DNA of 54,148 bases, from contig JAPLJW010000337.1 in assembly GCA_026388365.1 (NCBI GenBank), positions 1-54,148 on the forward strand. The letters run 5' to 3'. The position numbers and the translations under genes were made by a program. The notes under the pieces were generated by a model. The model did no database searches. It saw only the letters and a list, made by a program, of their open reading frames with translations, and had not been told where the DNA came from. Positions 17,532-26,713 of this stretch are shown piece after piece (position 1 is the stretch's first letter; each line of letters begins with the position of its first letter). Origin of the DNA: Deltaproteobacteria bacterium (lineage in GTDB: Bacteria; Desulfobacterota; Syntrophia; Syntrophales; UBA5619).

Positions 17532-18572
17532 ATGAGACGAGAAAGGATTCTTAAACCAATTGGATTAAGTTTGTTCTTTTTAGTACTGGTGATCATTTGC
17601 CTCACATTTGTTGAGTCCTTAGCCATAGCCCAACAGAAAGGCTACAACTTCAGGATGCAACGCTACGAAGGAATTGAAACGGACGCAGTTTTCAATCAGT
17701 TTTCAAAAGATATCGAGGCAATGAGTGATGGAAAGATCAAGATCACTCAGTTCAGGGGGGGTGAACTTGTTCCCAATGATCAATTACTCGACGCTGTAGG
17801 CAAAGGAACACTTGAGATGGCCATGGGGTACGGTGGCTACTGGCCAGGGATGATCGATGTTGGCAAAATCGAATCAGGTTTGCCAGGTGCGTGGTCTAAT
17901 CTTAACGAGGCCATGGATATCTACTACGGAAGGGGATTTATCAATCTCGCTCGTGAAGCGTATGCTGAAAAGGGTGTCTATTTCCTGGGTCCGAGATGGG
18001 GGGGACCTTACGAACTGGTGACCAAAAAGCCCGTGAAAAGCCTGAATGATTTGAGAAAAATGAAGATCAGGGCATCGGCCACTATGGCTACGATTCTGAA
18101 AAAGCTTGGGGTTCCAACTGTCTTCCTTTCTGCAGAAGAACTCTACACGGGGTTGGCATCTGGGACAATCGACGGCCTGATCTACGGTGGCATTTTTGAT
18201 TACTATCAGATGAAACTTCATGAAGTGGCCAAATACTACACCAAACTCAATATGTTGTTTCCAGGATACGTTGATGACATACTCATCAATATGAAAGTGT
18301 GGAAATCTCTTTCTCCCGACCTCCAGCGTATTCTAGAAGTTGGCACGCTTGGAAGCCTGGCCCACAACACCACAATTTACCTCACGAAGAATGTAATGGA
18401 TGTTGGCGCCAAACAGATTTTTACTGTCGCCACGCTTCCTCCGGAGGATTCAGCAGCGATCGCCGAGGCAGCCCAGGTTGTATGGAAGGAAGAAGCTGCA
18501 AAATCTCCGCGGAATGCCAAAGCGATTCAAATGTTAAGAGAACTTTCTCAATCAGTAGGGCGCCTTAAATAA
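17532..18572 (+). CDS. dctP: TRAP transporter solute-binding protein
   Basis: 346 residues. A long hydrophobic signal segment (about 8-33, ending AIA) marks a periplasmic protein, possibly still membrane-anchored. The DctP fold is visible: FSKDIEAMSDGKIKITQFRGGELVPNDQLLDAVGKGTLEMA, then SLNDLRKMKIRASATMATILKKLGVPTVFLSAEELYTGLASGTIDG. The arginine in KIRAS is the usual carboxylate-binding residue of TRAP receptors, so an organic acid ligand is likely. Its stop codon overlaps the dctQ start (TAATG). Confidence 0.92.
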   Translation: MRRERILKPIGLSLFFLVLVIICLTFVESLAIAQQKGYNFRMQRYEGIETDAVFNQFSKDIEAMSDGKIKITQFRGGELVPNDQLLDAVGKGTLEMAMGYGGYWPGMIDVGKIESGLPGAWSNLNEAMDIYYGRGFINLAREAYAEKGVYFLGPRWGGPYELVTKKPVKSLNDLRKMKIRASATMATILKKLGVPTVFLSAEELYTGLASGTIDGLIYGGIFDYYQMKLHEVAKYYTKLNMLFPGYVDDILINMKVWKSLSPDLQRILEVGTLGSLAHNTTIYLTKNVMDVGAKQIFTVATLPPEDSAAIAEAAQVVWKEEAAKSPRNAKAIQMLRELSQSVGRLK

Positions 18573-19114
18573 TGAACACACTTATTTCCATAATGGATCG
18601 TATCGACCGATTGAGCGAATGGACTGAAAGAATCATATCTTGGATGGTCCTGATAATGATCTTTGTGATTCTCTGGGAGGTCATCGCCCGTTACTTTTTC
18701 AAAGCACCCACTTCCTGGGCTCACGAAGGGTCAACCATGCTCTACGGGGCCTACTGTATTCTTGCAGGGGCTTATACGCAGCGCTTTCGAGCCCATGTGC
18801 GCAGTGATGCCATCTATCAGTTTTTCCCCGAAAAGATGAGGGATGCGTGCAGTTTTATCACGGGTTTATTGTCTATTGGGTTTCTGGCCATCCTTCTGTA
18901 TATGTCCTTTGAATTTGCCAAGAACTCATGGGATGCGAGGGAGTTTTCGAACGCAAGCACATGGGCTCCCCCTGTTTACCCCTTTAAATCAATGATCCCT
19001 TTAGCTACCTTCCTGCTGCTGCTTCAGCAAATCGTCACAACTATTGACGATCTTTTCATCTTTTTAGGAATCAAAACAACGAGGACAGAGGTGAGCCCCG
19101 ATGCCACAAATTGA
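18572..19114 (+). CDS. dctQ: TRAP transporter small permease
   Basis: 180 residues with four predicted membrane segments (around 22-45, 50-70, 93-115, 135-160 by eye) and the DctQ signature WEVIARYFFKAPTSWAHEGSTML. It is the small membrane subunit of the same TRAP system, translationally coupled to the binding protein by a one-base overlap and overlapping dctM by 14 bases. Confidence 0.9.
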   Translation: MNTLISIMDRIDRLSEWTERIISWMVLIMIFVILWEVIARYFFKAPTSWAHEGSTMLYGAYCILAGAYTQRFRAHVRSDAIYQFFPEKMRDACSFITGLLSIGFLAILLYMSFEFAKNSWDAREFSNASTWAPPVYPFKSMIPLATFLLLLQQIVTTIDDLFIFLGIKTTRTEVSPDATN

Positions 19115-20426
19115 TCCGACAATCATCACCGTTTTGATGTTTGGAGGGATGGTTGTGCTCATGGTCATGGGCGCTCCACTGGTTTACTGTTTGTCGATCG
19201 TAGCAATGGCCGCGAGTATTCTATTATGGGGGGTCAGCGGTTCCGAAATGGCGGTCGTCAGCATGTTTGGTCTGATGAATACCTTCGTTCTGGTAGCTCT
19301 GCCACTCTTCATCTTCATGGGGCTCATATTGGAGAGTTCCGGCATCGCGGACGATCTTTTTAATATGTTCTATAAGTTGATGGGAGGTCTGAACGGCGGG
19401 CTCGCGATGGGGGCCGTCATCATCTGTGCAATAATTGCTGCGATGGCTGGGGTCAGCGGTGCAGCAACGGTTAGCCTGGGAATTATAGCCCTTCCCGCCA
19501 TGCTCAAGCGGGGATACGATAAAAGGCTTGTCACGGGAACCATTATGGCAGGGGGCGCGCTCGGATTCCTCATCCCGCCCAGTTGTATGTTCATATTCTA
19601 CGCCTATCTTGCCCGGCTGTCAGCAGGAAAGCTGTTGGCAGCCGGCATGATTCCTGGGATCATGCTTGCTGTGATCTATATTCTCTGGATTGGCATCATA
19701 TGTCACTTACAGCCTCATTTAGGCCCAGCTATCCCAGTCTCGGAGAGGGTAGATTTTCGTGGAAAATTGCAATCTCTTAAGGCAATGATTTTACCAGGGA
19801 TTCTCATTTTTTCAGTCCTGGGATTCATGTACATGGGAATTACATCAGCAACAGAGGCGGCGGCCATCGGGGCGTTTGGCTCAATGGTGTGTGCTGCTGC
19901 AAAACGCAACCTTACTTGGCTGGTCCTGCGAAGAGCCCTCATGAACTGCACCAAGGTCATGGGAATGCTCCTATGGATTGGAGTGGGCGCTGCTTTTTTC
20001 AGCAAGATATACCTCGGCCTGGGAGCTCAGCAAATGGTTCAGAATTTTATGACGCACGTGCAGTTAGGCCCCTATGGCGTCCTCACCATTATTCTATTAA
20101 CTTATTTTGTCCTGGGATGTTTTCTTGACGACACGGCTATTCTTTTTCTTACAGTACCCCTCTATGTTCCTATCATTAGAGACCTGGGGTTCGATCCTAT
20201 ATGGTTTGGGGTTCTTTTTGTGGTGAGCATGCAGACAGCCTATCTGACACCTCCTTTCGGGTACAACCTGTTTTATATGAGAGGGGTTGCCCCCCCGGAG
20301 ATAACGACGTTGGATCTTTACCGCGCGGTCGTTCCGTTTATCATACTTCAAACCATTGGCCTCATACTGATCATACTCTTTCCTCAAATCGCATTGTGGC
20401 TTCCCAACCTTCTGTTTGGAAAGTGA
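19101..20426 (+). CDS. dctM: TRAP transporter large permease
   Basis: 441 residues, very hydrophobic, with about 12 membrane segments. Family stretches include PLFIFMGLILESSGIADDLFN, GGLAMGAVIICAIIAAMAGVSGAATVSLGIIALPAMLKRGYDK, GTIMAGGALGFLIPPSCMFIFYA and LTPPFGYNLFYMRGVAP. It forms the sodium-coupled channel subunit that imports the ligand delivered by the periplasmic receptor. It completes a full TRAP operon (17532-20426). Confidence 0.93.
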   Translation: MPQIDPTIITVLMFGGMVVLMVMGAPLVYCLSIVAMAASILLWGVSGSEMAVVSMFGLMNTFVLVALPLFIFMGLILESSGIADDLFNMFYKLMGGLNGGLAMGAVIICAIIAAMAGVSGAATVSLGIIALPAMLKRGYDKRLVTGTIMAGGALGFLIPPSCMFIFYAYLARLSAGKLLAAGMIPGIMLAVIYILWIGIICHLQPHLGPAIPVSERVDFRGKLQSLKAMILPGILIFSVLGFMYMGITSATEAAAIGAFGSMVCAAAKRNLTWLVLRRALMNCTKVMGMLLWIGVGAAFFSKIYLGLGAQQMVQNFMTHVQLGPYGVLTIILLTYFVLGCFLDDTAILFLTVPLYVPIIRDLGFDPIWFGVLFVVSMQTAYLTPPFGYNLFYMRGVAPPEITTLDLYRAVVPFIILQTIGLILIILFPQIALWLPNLLFGK

Positions 20427-20606
20427 ATAGTGTTGTCCACAAGGAAGATTTCCGGGTATCAGGGAGCAGGCTTTTGCCACAGGTGTGATATGTTCTAAAA
20501 GCTTAAATAGCAACAGGACATTGCCCAACAATTCAGACAGGGCCGGAAAGGACATTCTTATATTTCAAGGATCAATCAGCCACTCCACAGAATAGGGGGA
20601 AAAGAC

Positions 20607-22412
20607 ATGAAGGCAGGAACAAAGAATGTTAAGAAAATCTCAAAAGTAAAGGATGCAAAGAAAGGGCGGGGTGCGAGGAATGCACAAGTTGCAAGGAAAG
20701 CCCCTATTGTGAAAAGGATTCAGGCGGTGAAAATAAAAAGGGTCACGCCGAAAATGGATCAGTTTCTGGGAACAGATCTTTTCACAGCGGATCTGGTGCT
20801 GCATCACGGAAAGATTGCCACTTTCGATCGCTCAAACAAGTTTGTTGAAGCCATTGCAGCAAAGAATGGCAAGATTCTGACCTTAGGCAGTAACGATTCT
20901 ATTCTCCAATTTGTTGGGCGAAACACGAAGCTGATCGATCTCAAAGGGAGGACGATGATTCCCGGTTTGATTGACTCACATGTTCATCCCGATATGCACG
21001 CCATGTTCCGCTACAAATGGCGAGACGTCAGTTGGCCCGGCGTTCACAGTGTAGATGACTGCATCAAACTGATCAGGAAAGAGGCTCGGTCGACGCCACC
21101 GCAGGACTGGATCTTGGGTTTCCGTTATGACGACCAGAAGGTGGGCGGGTATCCCTCCATCAAAGATCTGGATGAAGCAGCGAATGGTCTGCCTGTCCTT
21201 ATCATGCGCACCGACGGACATATTGGTATTGCTAACCATGCCGCTTTTGAACTGTGCGGTGTCGACAAGAATACCCCCAATCCAGCATTCGGCCAATTCG
21301 ATCGGGATCCACACACCGGGGAGCTCACAGGTGTGGTTCGGGAGACCGCCACCCACATGCTGCAAGAAAAAGTAGAACAAAGCTATACCCTTGATGAATT
21401 GGTGACCGCATTCCCTCTCGTCTTAGAGGAATATCTTCGGTACGGGATTACCTCTATACACAACTCTACAACCACGAGTAATGGACTGAGAGCCTACCAG
21501 ATCCTTCGTCAGGCAGGGAAGCTTCCCATCCGTGTCGGCGTCATCATCAGTGGATGGGAGAAGGGCTTCCCGGAAGCCTGCATGGAAGCGGGTATTCGGA
21601 CAGGGCTCGGTGATGAATGGATCAGGATCATCGGGGTCGAATGGATTCCCGACTGCTCAACAAGCGGCCGCACCGCAGCCTATTATGAGCCTTATGTGGG
21701 CAAACCTGTGGTTGGGGAACCTACCCCCAACTACGGAGTCTTGAATGCTTTCCCCTTCGAAAGTCTAGAGGACCTAAAAGCCCTTGCCATTCGATGCCAT
21801 AAAGCAGGCCTAAGAATCTGTATGGATGGCCTTGGCGACCACGGTATTGACTGGGTACTGGATGTCTTTGAAGCCGCTCTTAAGGAGCATCCTGTAGCGG
21901 ACCATCGGATGCGAATTGAACATTGCTGCTTTGTTACGCCAAAGATTCTTAAGAGAATCAAACGTGTTGGAGTCATCGATTCCTCAGCGACCGGGTTCAT
22001 GTATGACCTTGGTGATGCCTACATTTCCGCTCGCGGAAAGAAAAATATGAAATGGATGTTCCCGCACCGTTCATTGATCGATGCCGGGATTGTCGCGCCG
22101 GGGCATTCCGATGATTTCGTGACTCACATCAACCCGATGCGAGCAATCTACTCCCTCGTGAATCGTAAGACAGACAGCGGCCAAGCCTTTGGTCCTGAAC
22201 AGGCGATCAGTGTCGAAGAGGCTCTCCGATGTTATACCATGCATGCTGCCTATGCTGGGTTTGAAGAAGATATCAAGGGATCCCTCGATAAGGGCAAACT
22301 GGCTGACATGGTGGTGCTGGATAGAGATATCTTCACGATCTCCAAAGAAGAGATTAAGGACATCACAGTCGACCTGACCATTATCGGTGGCATCGTAAGC
22401 TATCAACGATGA
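20607..22412 (+). CDS. YtcJ/NfdA-like amidohydrolase with Lys-rich N-terminal extension and altered metal site
   Basis: 601 residues. Residues 1-49 form a strongly basic extension (18 Lys/Arg, one Asp) absent from the two paralogs in this window. GGGGGA just before the ATG supports this start; the internal Met50 has no ribosome site. The rest is the amidohydrolase 3 fold. The HxH pair is intact (H125, H127, DSHVHPD), and H439 is present in RIEHC. But the position that is Lys in the paralogs is E345 (GVEWIPD), and the histidine of HAIGD is D407 (MDGLGD). The aspartate region is GHSDD. The family includes N-substituted formamide deformylase and other amide hydrolases. With two ligands changed, it may bind metal differently or have a new role. 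Confidence 0.85.
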   Translation: MKAGTKNVKKISKVKDAKKGRGARNAQVARKAPIVKRIQAVKIKRVTPKMDQFLGTDLFTADLVLHHGKIATFDRSNKFVEAIAAKNGKILTLGSNDSILQFVGRNTKLIDLKGRTMIPGLIDSHVHPDMHAMFRYKWRDVSWPGVHSVDDCIKLIRKEARSTPPQDWILGFRYDDQKVGGYPSIKDLDEAANGLPVLIMRTDGHIGIANHAAFELCGVDKNTPNPAFGQFDRDPHTGELTGVVRETATHMLQEKVEQSYTLDELVTAFPLVLEEYLRYGITSIHNSTTTSNGLRAYQILRQAGKLPIRVGVIISGWEKGFPEACMEAGIRTGLGDEWIRIIGVEWIPDCSTSGRTAAYYEPYVGKPVVGEPTPNYGVLNAFPFESLEDLKALAIRCHKAGLRICMDGLGDHGIDWVLDVFEAALKEHPVADHRMRIEHCCFVTPKILKRIKRVGVIDSSATGFMYDLGDAYISARGKKNMKWMFPHRSLIDAGIVAPGHSDDFVTHINPMRAIYSLVNRKTDSGQAFGPEQAISVEEALRCYTMHAAYAGFEEDIKGSLDKGKLADMVVLDRDIFTISKEEIKDITVDLTIIGGIVSYQR

Positions 22413-22615
22413 CAAACCTTTAAACGGATGTGAAAAAAATCGAGAAAATCGCTTAAGACCAAAGGGTCCATTTGCTGACATATGGTTTTTCAGATTCATC
22501 TGATTAACTCCTGAGAAACAGGACAATGAAAGCCGAAAAGACCTTGACAATCAATTTTTAGTGTTTGGAAAAACGCGTAATGAGTGATGGTCTCGTGAAC
22601 GTGAAGGAGGAGAAA

Positions 22616-23014
22616 ATGGCAAAGCAAGAAATTAAAGGAAAAAATGTCCCAGCCACAACTAAACTTTTCTCAAGGGGAATTTCTATCGCAAACCCAAATA
22701 AAATTATTTTTCTCTCCGCTCGTGGCTGCTACGAGGGAAAAGGGATAAGAGAACAGACGATGGCGATCTATAGCGATATTACAGAGTTATTGAAAGAGGC
22801 AGGCGCGACATGGGATCATGTGGCGAGAGTTCTGTTGATCATAAAGGATAGCGATCATCGTGAGAGGGACTACGAGGAATTTGACAAAGCGAGGATCTAT
22901 TTCTTCAAAGAAGCGGGAGTCAAACGACCCTACCCTGCGGCAACGGGGATTTTTGCAAGACTACCCAGCGAGGAATTACTCATCGAAATGGAGGTGACAG
23001 CGGTCATTGATTAG
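22616..23014 (+). CDS. RidA/YjgF-family protein
   Basis: 132 residues from the ATG at 22616, which has GGAGGAG upstream; earlier in-frame starts from 22565 lack one. The family pattern is visible: LFSRGISIANPNKIIFLSARGC, then TELLKEAGATWDHVARVLLIIKDSDHRERDYEEF and PYPAATGIFARLPSEELLIEMEVTAVI. RidA proteins hydrolyse reactive enamines or imines. The arginine that binds the substrate carboxylate in archetypal RidA seems to be replaced by alanine (PAATGIFARLP), so this is likely a different Rid subgroup. A truncated copy of this gene lies at 32156-32396. Confidence 0.88.
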   Translation: MAKQEIKGKNVPATTKLFSRGISIANPNKIIFLSARGCYEGKGIREQTMAIYSDITELLKEAGATWDHVARVLLIIKDSDHRERDYEEFDKARIYFFKEAGVKRPYPAATGIFARLPSEELLIEMEVTAVID

Positions 23015-23064
23015 TACCTGAATCCGTGGCTTCATTTGGAATAAGAGAGTTTCTGCTGTTTTTT

Positions 23065-23079
23065 GGGCTTAGTGCTTGC
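23065..23079 (+). promoter_or_regulatory. Candidate sigma-54 promoter for the first ABC cassette
   Basis: GGGCTTAGTGCTTGC keeps GG-N10-GC register and a perfect TTGC at -12, but the -24 part is weaker than the two promoters near the activator. It lies about 147 bases before the solute-binding-protein ATG in the 211-base gap after the RidA-like gene. Plausible, not firm. Confidence 0.35.
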
Positions 23080-23225
23080 GGTATGGAGAATTACAGTATA
23101 ACGATTCATAAGGAATTTCAATTATTGAAGAGGCATTTAACGAAACAGATTAATTCTCAGGTGGAGAATAGGGGGATTGTGCGTGGTTACAGAAATCTAA
23201 ATAGCCAAGAAATGGAGGTTAGTCT

Positions 23226-24401
23226 ATGAAAAGCACAAATAGTGCCAAAGGTAGTCGAAAAATTTCCATACATGACAAGGGGATAAACCGGCGAGAATTC
23301 CTCAAAAAGACCAGTCAATTCGGGTTAGCAGCGACTTTGGTTGGGACCGGTGCTTTTTTTAAAACGTCCCCAGTTTGGGGGGAAAAATCACTTAAGGGAT
23401 CGGGCGAGGTTATCTTCTGTGGCTGGGGAGGCACATTTCAGGATGCCCAGAGGGAGATATTTTTTAAGCCTTTTACCAAGGAAACTGGCATTAAGGTGAT
23501 CGACACAACGATGCCAAGTACTTCCAAGGTCAAAGCGCAAGTGGACTCCGGCAATGTTGAGTGGGATACAGCCCATCTTGGAATTATTAGCACGATGCTT
23601 CTTGGTGAGAAGTACCTGGAAAAGATCGATTACGGCTATTTCAACGATGCGGACTATAAAGCGATCCATGAGGATCTGAGAAGACCACTAATTTGCGGTT
23701 CCTATTTTTTCCCCAATGTGATTGCTTTCAATACGAAAAAATTTCCGAAAGGAAATCAACCGAACTCTTGGGCCGATTTTATTGATTTTAACCGTTTCCC
23801 TGGGAAGAGGATGTTTTATACAGGCATGGGGGGAGGGTGGTTTCAGCTGGAGGCGGCGCTCCTCGGAATGGGAGTCCCCAGAGAAAAGTTCTTTCCGCCC
23901 GACATGAAAAAGGCATGGGCATTTTATAACAAACTCAAGCCTAATTGCATCAAATGGTGGATCGAGGGTGCCGTCCCAATCCAAGGGCTGCAGAATGGAG
24001 AAGTTGATGTTACAATGGCTTACAGTGCCCGCGTCCAAAAACTAATTGATGAAGGACAACCCTTTGGCTTCACGTGGAATGGAGGGATCGTCGGTGACAT
24101 TGGATGGAGTGTTTTAAAGGGGGCGAAGAACGCAACGAATGCGATGAAATTGATTGCCTTCTGCGGCCGCCCTGAACTTCAGGCCAAACTTGCCGACCAA
24201 TTTCCTTATGGTCCGGCTAATGTAGAAGCCATCAGATACGTAAAACCGGAGACAAAGCCAAAGTTGCCAACAACCCCTGAGAATATGAAGAATCTCGTCT
24301 TCGTAAACTGGGACTGGCAATTCGCAAAGACACTTGATCCAAGTGGCCAAAAATCGAACCGCGAGTACCTTGCAGAGGAATTTCAGGCTTGGTTGCTTTA
24401 A
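23226..24401 (+). CDS. ABC transporter solute-binding protein, polyamine/opine type, Tat-exported
   Basis: 391 residues. A twin-arginine signal is clear: NRREFLKK at 21-28, then a hydrophobic stretch and a cleavage region near PVWGEK. The mature part has the PotD-type fold: GGTFQDAQREIFFKPFTKETGIKVI, KVKAQVDSGNVEWDTAHLG, ADFIDFNRFPGKRMFYTG and KPNCIKWWIEGAVPIQGLQNGEVDVTMAYS. The Tat route suggests folding before export, unlike its Sec-exported paralog at 42516. It opens the first ABC cassette (23226-30295). Confidence 0.92.
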   Translation: MKSTNSAKGSRKISIHDKGINRREFLKKTSQFGLAATLVGTGAFFKTSPVWGEKSLKGSGEVIFCGWGGTFQDAQREIFFKPFTKETGIKVIDTTMPSTSKVKAQVDSGNVEWDTAHLGIISTMLLGEKYLEKIDYGYFNDADYKAIHEDLRRPLICGSYFFPNVIAFNTKKFPKGNQPNSWADFIDFNRFPGKRMFYTGMGGGWFQLEAALLGMGVPREKFFPPDMKKAWAFYNKLKPNCIKWWIEGAVPIQGLQNGEVDVTMAYSARVQKLIDEGQPFGFTWNGGIVGDIGWSVLKGAKNATNAMKLIAFCGRPELQAKLADQFPYGPANVEAIRYVKPETKPKLPTTPENMKNLVFVNWDWQFAKTLDPSGQKSNREYLAEEFQAWLL

Positions 24402-24440
24402 TAAGAAATCTCAGTCAATGAATTTATAATAATTTCCGCT

Positions 24441-24501
24441 GAGTAACCCCCGGCGCTGCCGGGGGTTACTCACAGAGTTTAGCAGTTCCGGGAATATGTC
24501 T
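24441..24501 (+). repeat. Palindrome plus conserved tail (IS200/IS605 left-end-like), copy 1
   Basis: GAGTAACCCCCGGC and its exact complement form a 14-bp stem with a 3-base loop (24441-24471), followed by a tail containing GAGTTTAGCAGTTCCGGGAATAT. The same palindrome and tail recur at 43747-43799. In both places the element lies between a solute-binding-protein gene and its ATPase gene. It may be the left end of an IS200/IS605-type element, and transcribed it would form a very stable hairpin that could limit readthrough. Nothing else recognisable was seen in 24502-24705. Confidence 0.6.
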
Positions 24502-24705
24502 TTAAAACTTGCTTCAGCCGTTCAGTGGGATGCCCACGTCATGACGAATACCTTCGAAGCGTGCATCAACTGTCCGAAATATGGGGGTCTTGACTTTAAC
24601 CGATTGCGGTCAGGCTCCCTTGGGGGGCCAGCAATCATAATACCTTCGGCTCAGCATGAGGATACTTAATCAAGAATGCGTTGGGGAAAAGATGAAGAGT
24701 GAGTT

Positions 24706-25782
24706 ATGCAAAGAATAGGTGCCCCTATCCACCTTGTGGGTTTGGTCAAAACCTTTGATCAGGTTCGCGCCGTAGATGGAATTTCACTGGAGATTTCAGC
24801 AGGTGAATTTCTGACCATCCTTGGACCGAGTGGTTCGGGAAAGACGACGACTCTGAATTTGATTGCTGGATTTGAAAGCCCTACGTCCGGGCACATCTTA
24901 ATTGGTAAGGAAGATATCGCGATCAAGCCTCCGCATAAGAGGAATTTGGGCATGGTTTTTCAAAACTATGCCCTTTTCCCTCATATGACAGTCTTTGATA
25001 ATATTGCCTTCCCGCTGAAAAATCGTAAGGTTGACGAAAAGAAGATCAGGGAAAGCGTTAGAGAGGTTTTGGCGTTGGTTCAACTAGAGGGGTACGAAAA
25101 GAGATATCCAAAACAGATGAGTGGCGGGCAGCAACAGCGGGTTTCGCTGGCCCGCTCCTTAGCCTATAAACCCAGTGCTCTACTGATGGACGAACCCCTC
25201 GGAGCACTTGATAAGAAGTTAAGGGACTACATGCAGACGGAGATCAAGAGAATCCAGCGAGAGGTCGGTATTACCGTCATTTATGTTACCCATGACCAGG
25301 AAGAAGCCCTCAATATGTCTGACCGAATCGCAGTTATGAAGGCTGGCAGGATCGAACAACTCGACAACCCGCGGGATATCTATGAACATCCCCAAAACTT
25401 GTTCGTGGCGGACTTCATTGGTGAGGCCAATATCGTCGAAGGGAAAGTCATTGCAATGGAAGAGGCTTTCGCTAAAGTACGAGTGTGGGACAACCTCGAG
25501 ATGAAGGCGCTCAACATCAACCACAAGAATCAAGGTACCTCCGTTGGCGTTGTCATTCGACCGGAAAGGATCAAGTTACTTCCAGGAAGCGACGTGACAG
25601 ATAATTGCTACACCGGGACGGTTTTGGAAGCCAATTTTGTGGGCCAATTGCTACGCTATACCGTCGCTGTGGAAAATGGTGGGACGATCTTCCTCAAAGA
25701 ACATAATTGCGGTCAGGACATTAAGGGGCCCGGCAGTTGTATCCGCATAGGATGGAACCACGAGGATTGTCAAGTGGTGTAG
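24706..25782 (+). CDS. ABC transporter ATPase, polyamine type
   Basis: 358 residues. Walker A GPSGSGKT at 40-47, Q-loop VFQNYALFPHMTV, signature MSGGQQQR near 138-145, Walker B LLMDEPLGALDK from 159, and H-loop THDQEEA at 195-201 are all intact. The C-terminal TOBE-type region (VVIRPERIKLLP) is as in PotA. It would energise import by the two permeases that follow. The start codon has only a modest GAAGAG upstream. Confidence 0.93.
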   Translation: MQRIGAPIHLVGLVKTFDQVRAVDGISLEISAGEFLTILGPSGSGKTTTLNLIAGFESPTSGHILIGKEDIAIKPPHKRNLGMVFQNYALFPHMTVFDNIAFPLKNRKVDEKKIRESVREVLALVQLEGYEKRYPKQMSGGQQQRVSLARSLAYKPSALLMDEPLGALDKKLRDYMQTEIKRIQREVGITVIYVTHDQEEALNMSDRIAVMKAGRIEQLDNPRDIYEHPQNLFVADFIGEANIVEGKVIAMEEAFAKVRVWDNLEMKALNINHKNQGTSVGVVIRPERIKLLPGSDVTDNCYTGTVLEANFVGQLLRYTVAVENGGTIFLKEHNCGQDIKGPGSCIRIGWNHEDCQVV

Positions 25783-25830
25783 AGTTGATTAGGCCGCACA
25801 ATATAGCAGGAGCGCCTTGCAGAGGCTGAG

Positions 25831-26706
25831 ATGACAAACATAAAAGAGCCATGCGTTTCGGCAAGTTGGTTTAAGCCCCTGCTCGCCAGAGACAATCTTT
25901 TCTACCTCATCTTGCCCCTCGTTATTTATCTTCTCATTTTCTACGCCTATCCCATTCTGGACATGATGAGCCGAAGTTTTTTCGATCCCGAGTTTACATT
26001 GAAACACTACGTCCGATTCATGAAAACGCCAGCCTACATCAGGGTCACGTTCAACACGTTTTCGATAGCTTTTTTTTGCACAATCATCTGTCTCGTTCTA
26101 GGATATATCATTTCCTACTTCTTGACTATAGTTTCCCCCAGAACTTCACAAGTCCTCATTATCTTAATTTTAATTCCCCTTTGGATGAGCATTCTCGTGA
26201 GAAGTTATGCATGGATGGTGCTCTTAGGGAAGAATGGAATCTTGAATCAAGCCCTAATCAAAGGGGGGCTGATCGGGTTTCCTCTCCCCTTAATGCATAA
26301 CCGGTTTGGAGTCTACGTTGGGATGATTAACGTTCTCCTCCCCTATATGATTCTTCCACTGTACAGTGTTATGAAAGGCATCGATAAAAATTTAATCAAA
26401 GCAGCAAGTATCCTTGGCGCATCACCTTGGAGATCCTTCATCAAGGTCTACTTTCCCCTTAGTCTAACAGGTGTGGCGGGGGGATGTCTACTCGTTTTCA
26501 TCATCGCTATTGGCTTTTTCATAACCCCGGCTCTGCTTGGAGGACCCAAAGATACTATGATCTCTCTTCTCATCCAGGGTCAAGTGGAGGATTTTGTTAA
26601 TTGGGGGTTTGCCTCAGCGATCGCTTCGGTTCTTCTGGCAATCACGATTGGTTTTCTGGTCATCTACAACCGTCTTTTGGGTATCGAGAAACTGATGGGG
26701 AGATAA
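25831..26706 (+). CDS. ABC transporter permease, PotB-like
   Basis: 291 residues with about six membrane segments. The ATPase-coupling EAA loop is visible as LIKAASILGASPWRSFIKVYFPLSLTGVAGG. ILVRSYAWMVLLGKNGILNQALI is typical of the first permease of spermidine/putrescine-type systems. It is followed after 7 bases by the second permease. Confidence 0.92.
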   Translation: MTNIKEPCVSASWFKPLLARDNLFYLILPLVIYLLIFYAYPILDMMSRSFFDPEFTLKHYVRFMKTPAYIRVTFNTFSIAFFCTIICLVLGYIISYFLTIVSPRTSQVLIILILIPLWMSILVRSYAWMVLLGKNGILNQALIKGGLIGFPLPLMHNRFGVYVGMINVLLPYMILPLYSVMKGIDKNLIKAASILGASPWRSFIKVYFPLSLTGVAGGCLLVFIIAIGFFITPALLGGPKDTMISLLIQGQVEDFVNWGFASAIASVLLAITIGFLVIYNRLLGIEKLMGR

Positions 26707-26713
26707 CTACTCC

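Noticed and set aside
23026..23229. 67-codon frame between the RidA-like gene and the first binding protein.
   Set aside because: Overlaps the next start, has no ribosome site, and lies over the candidate sigma-54 promoter; composition does not look coding.
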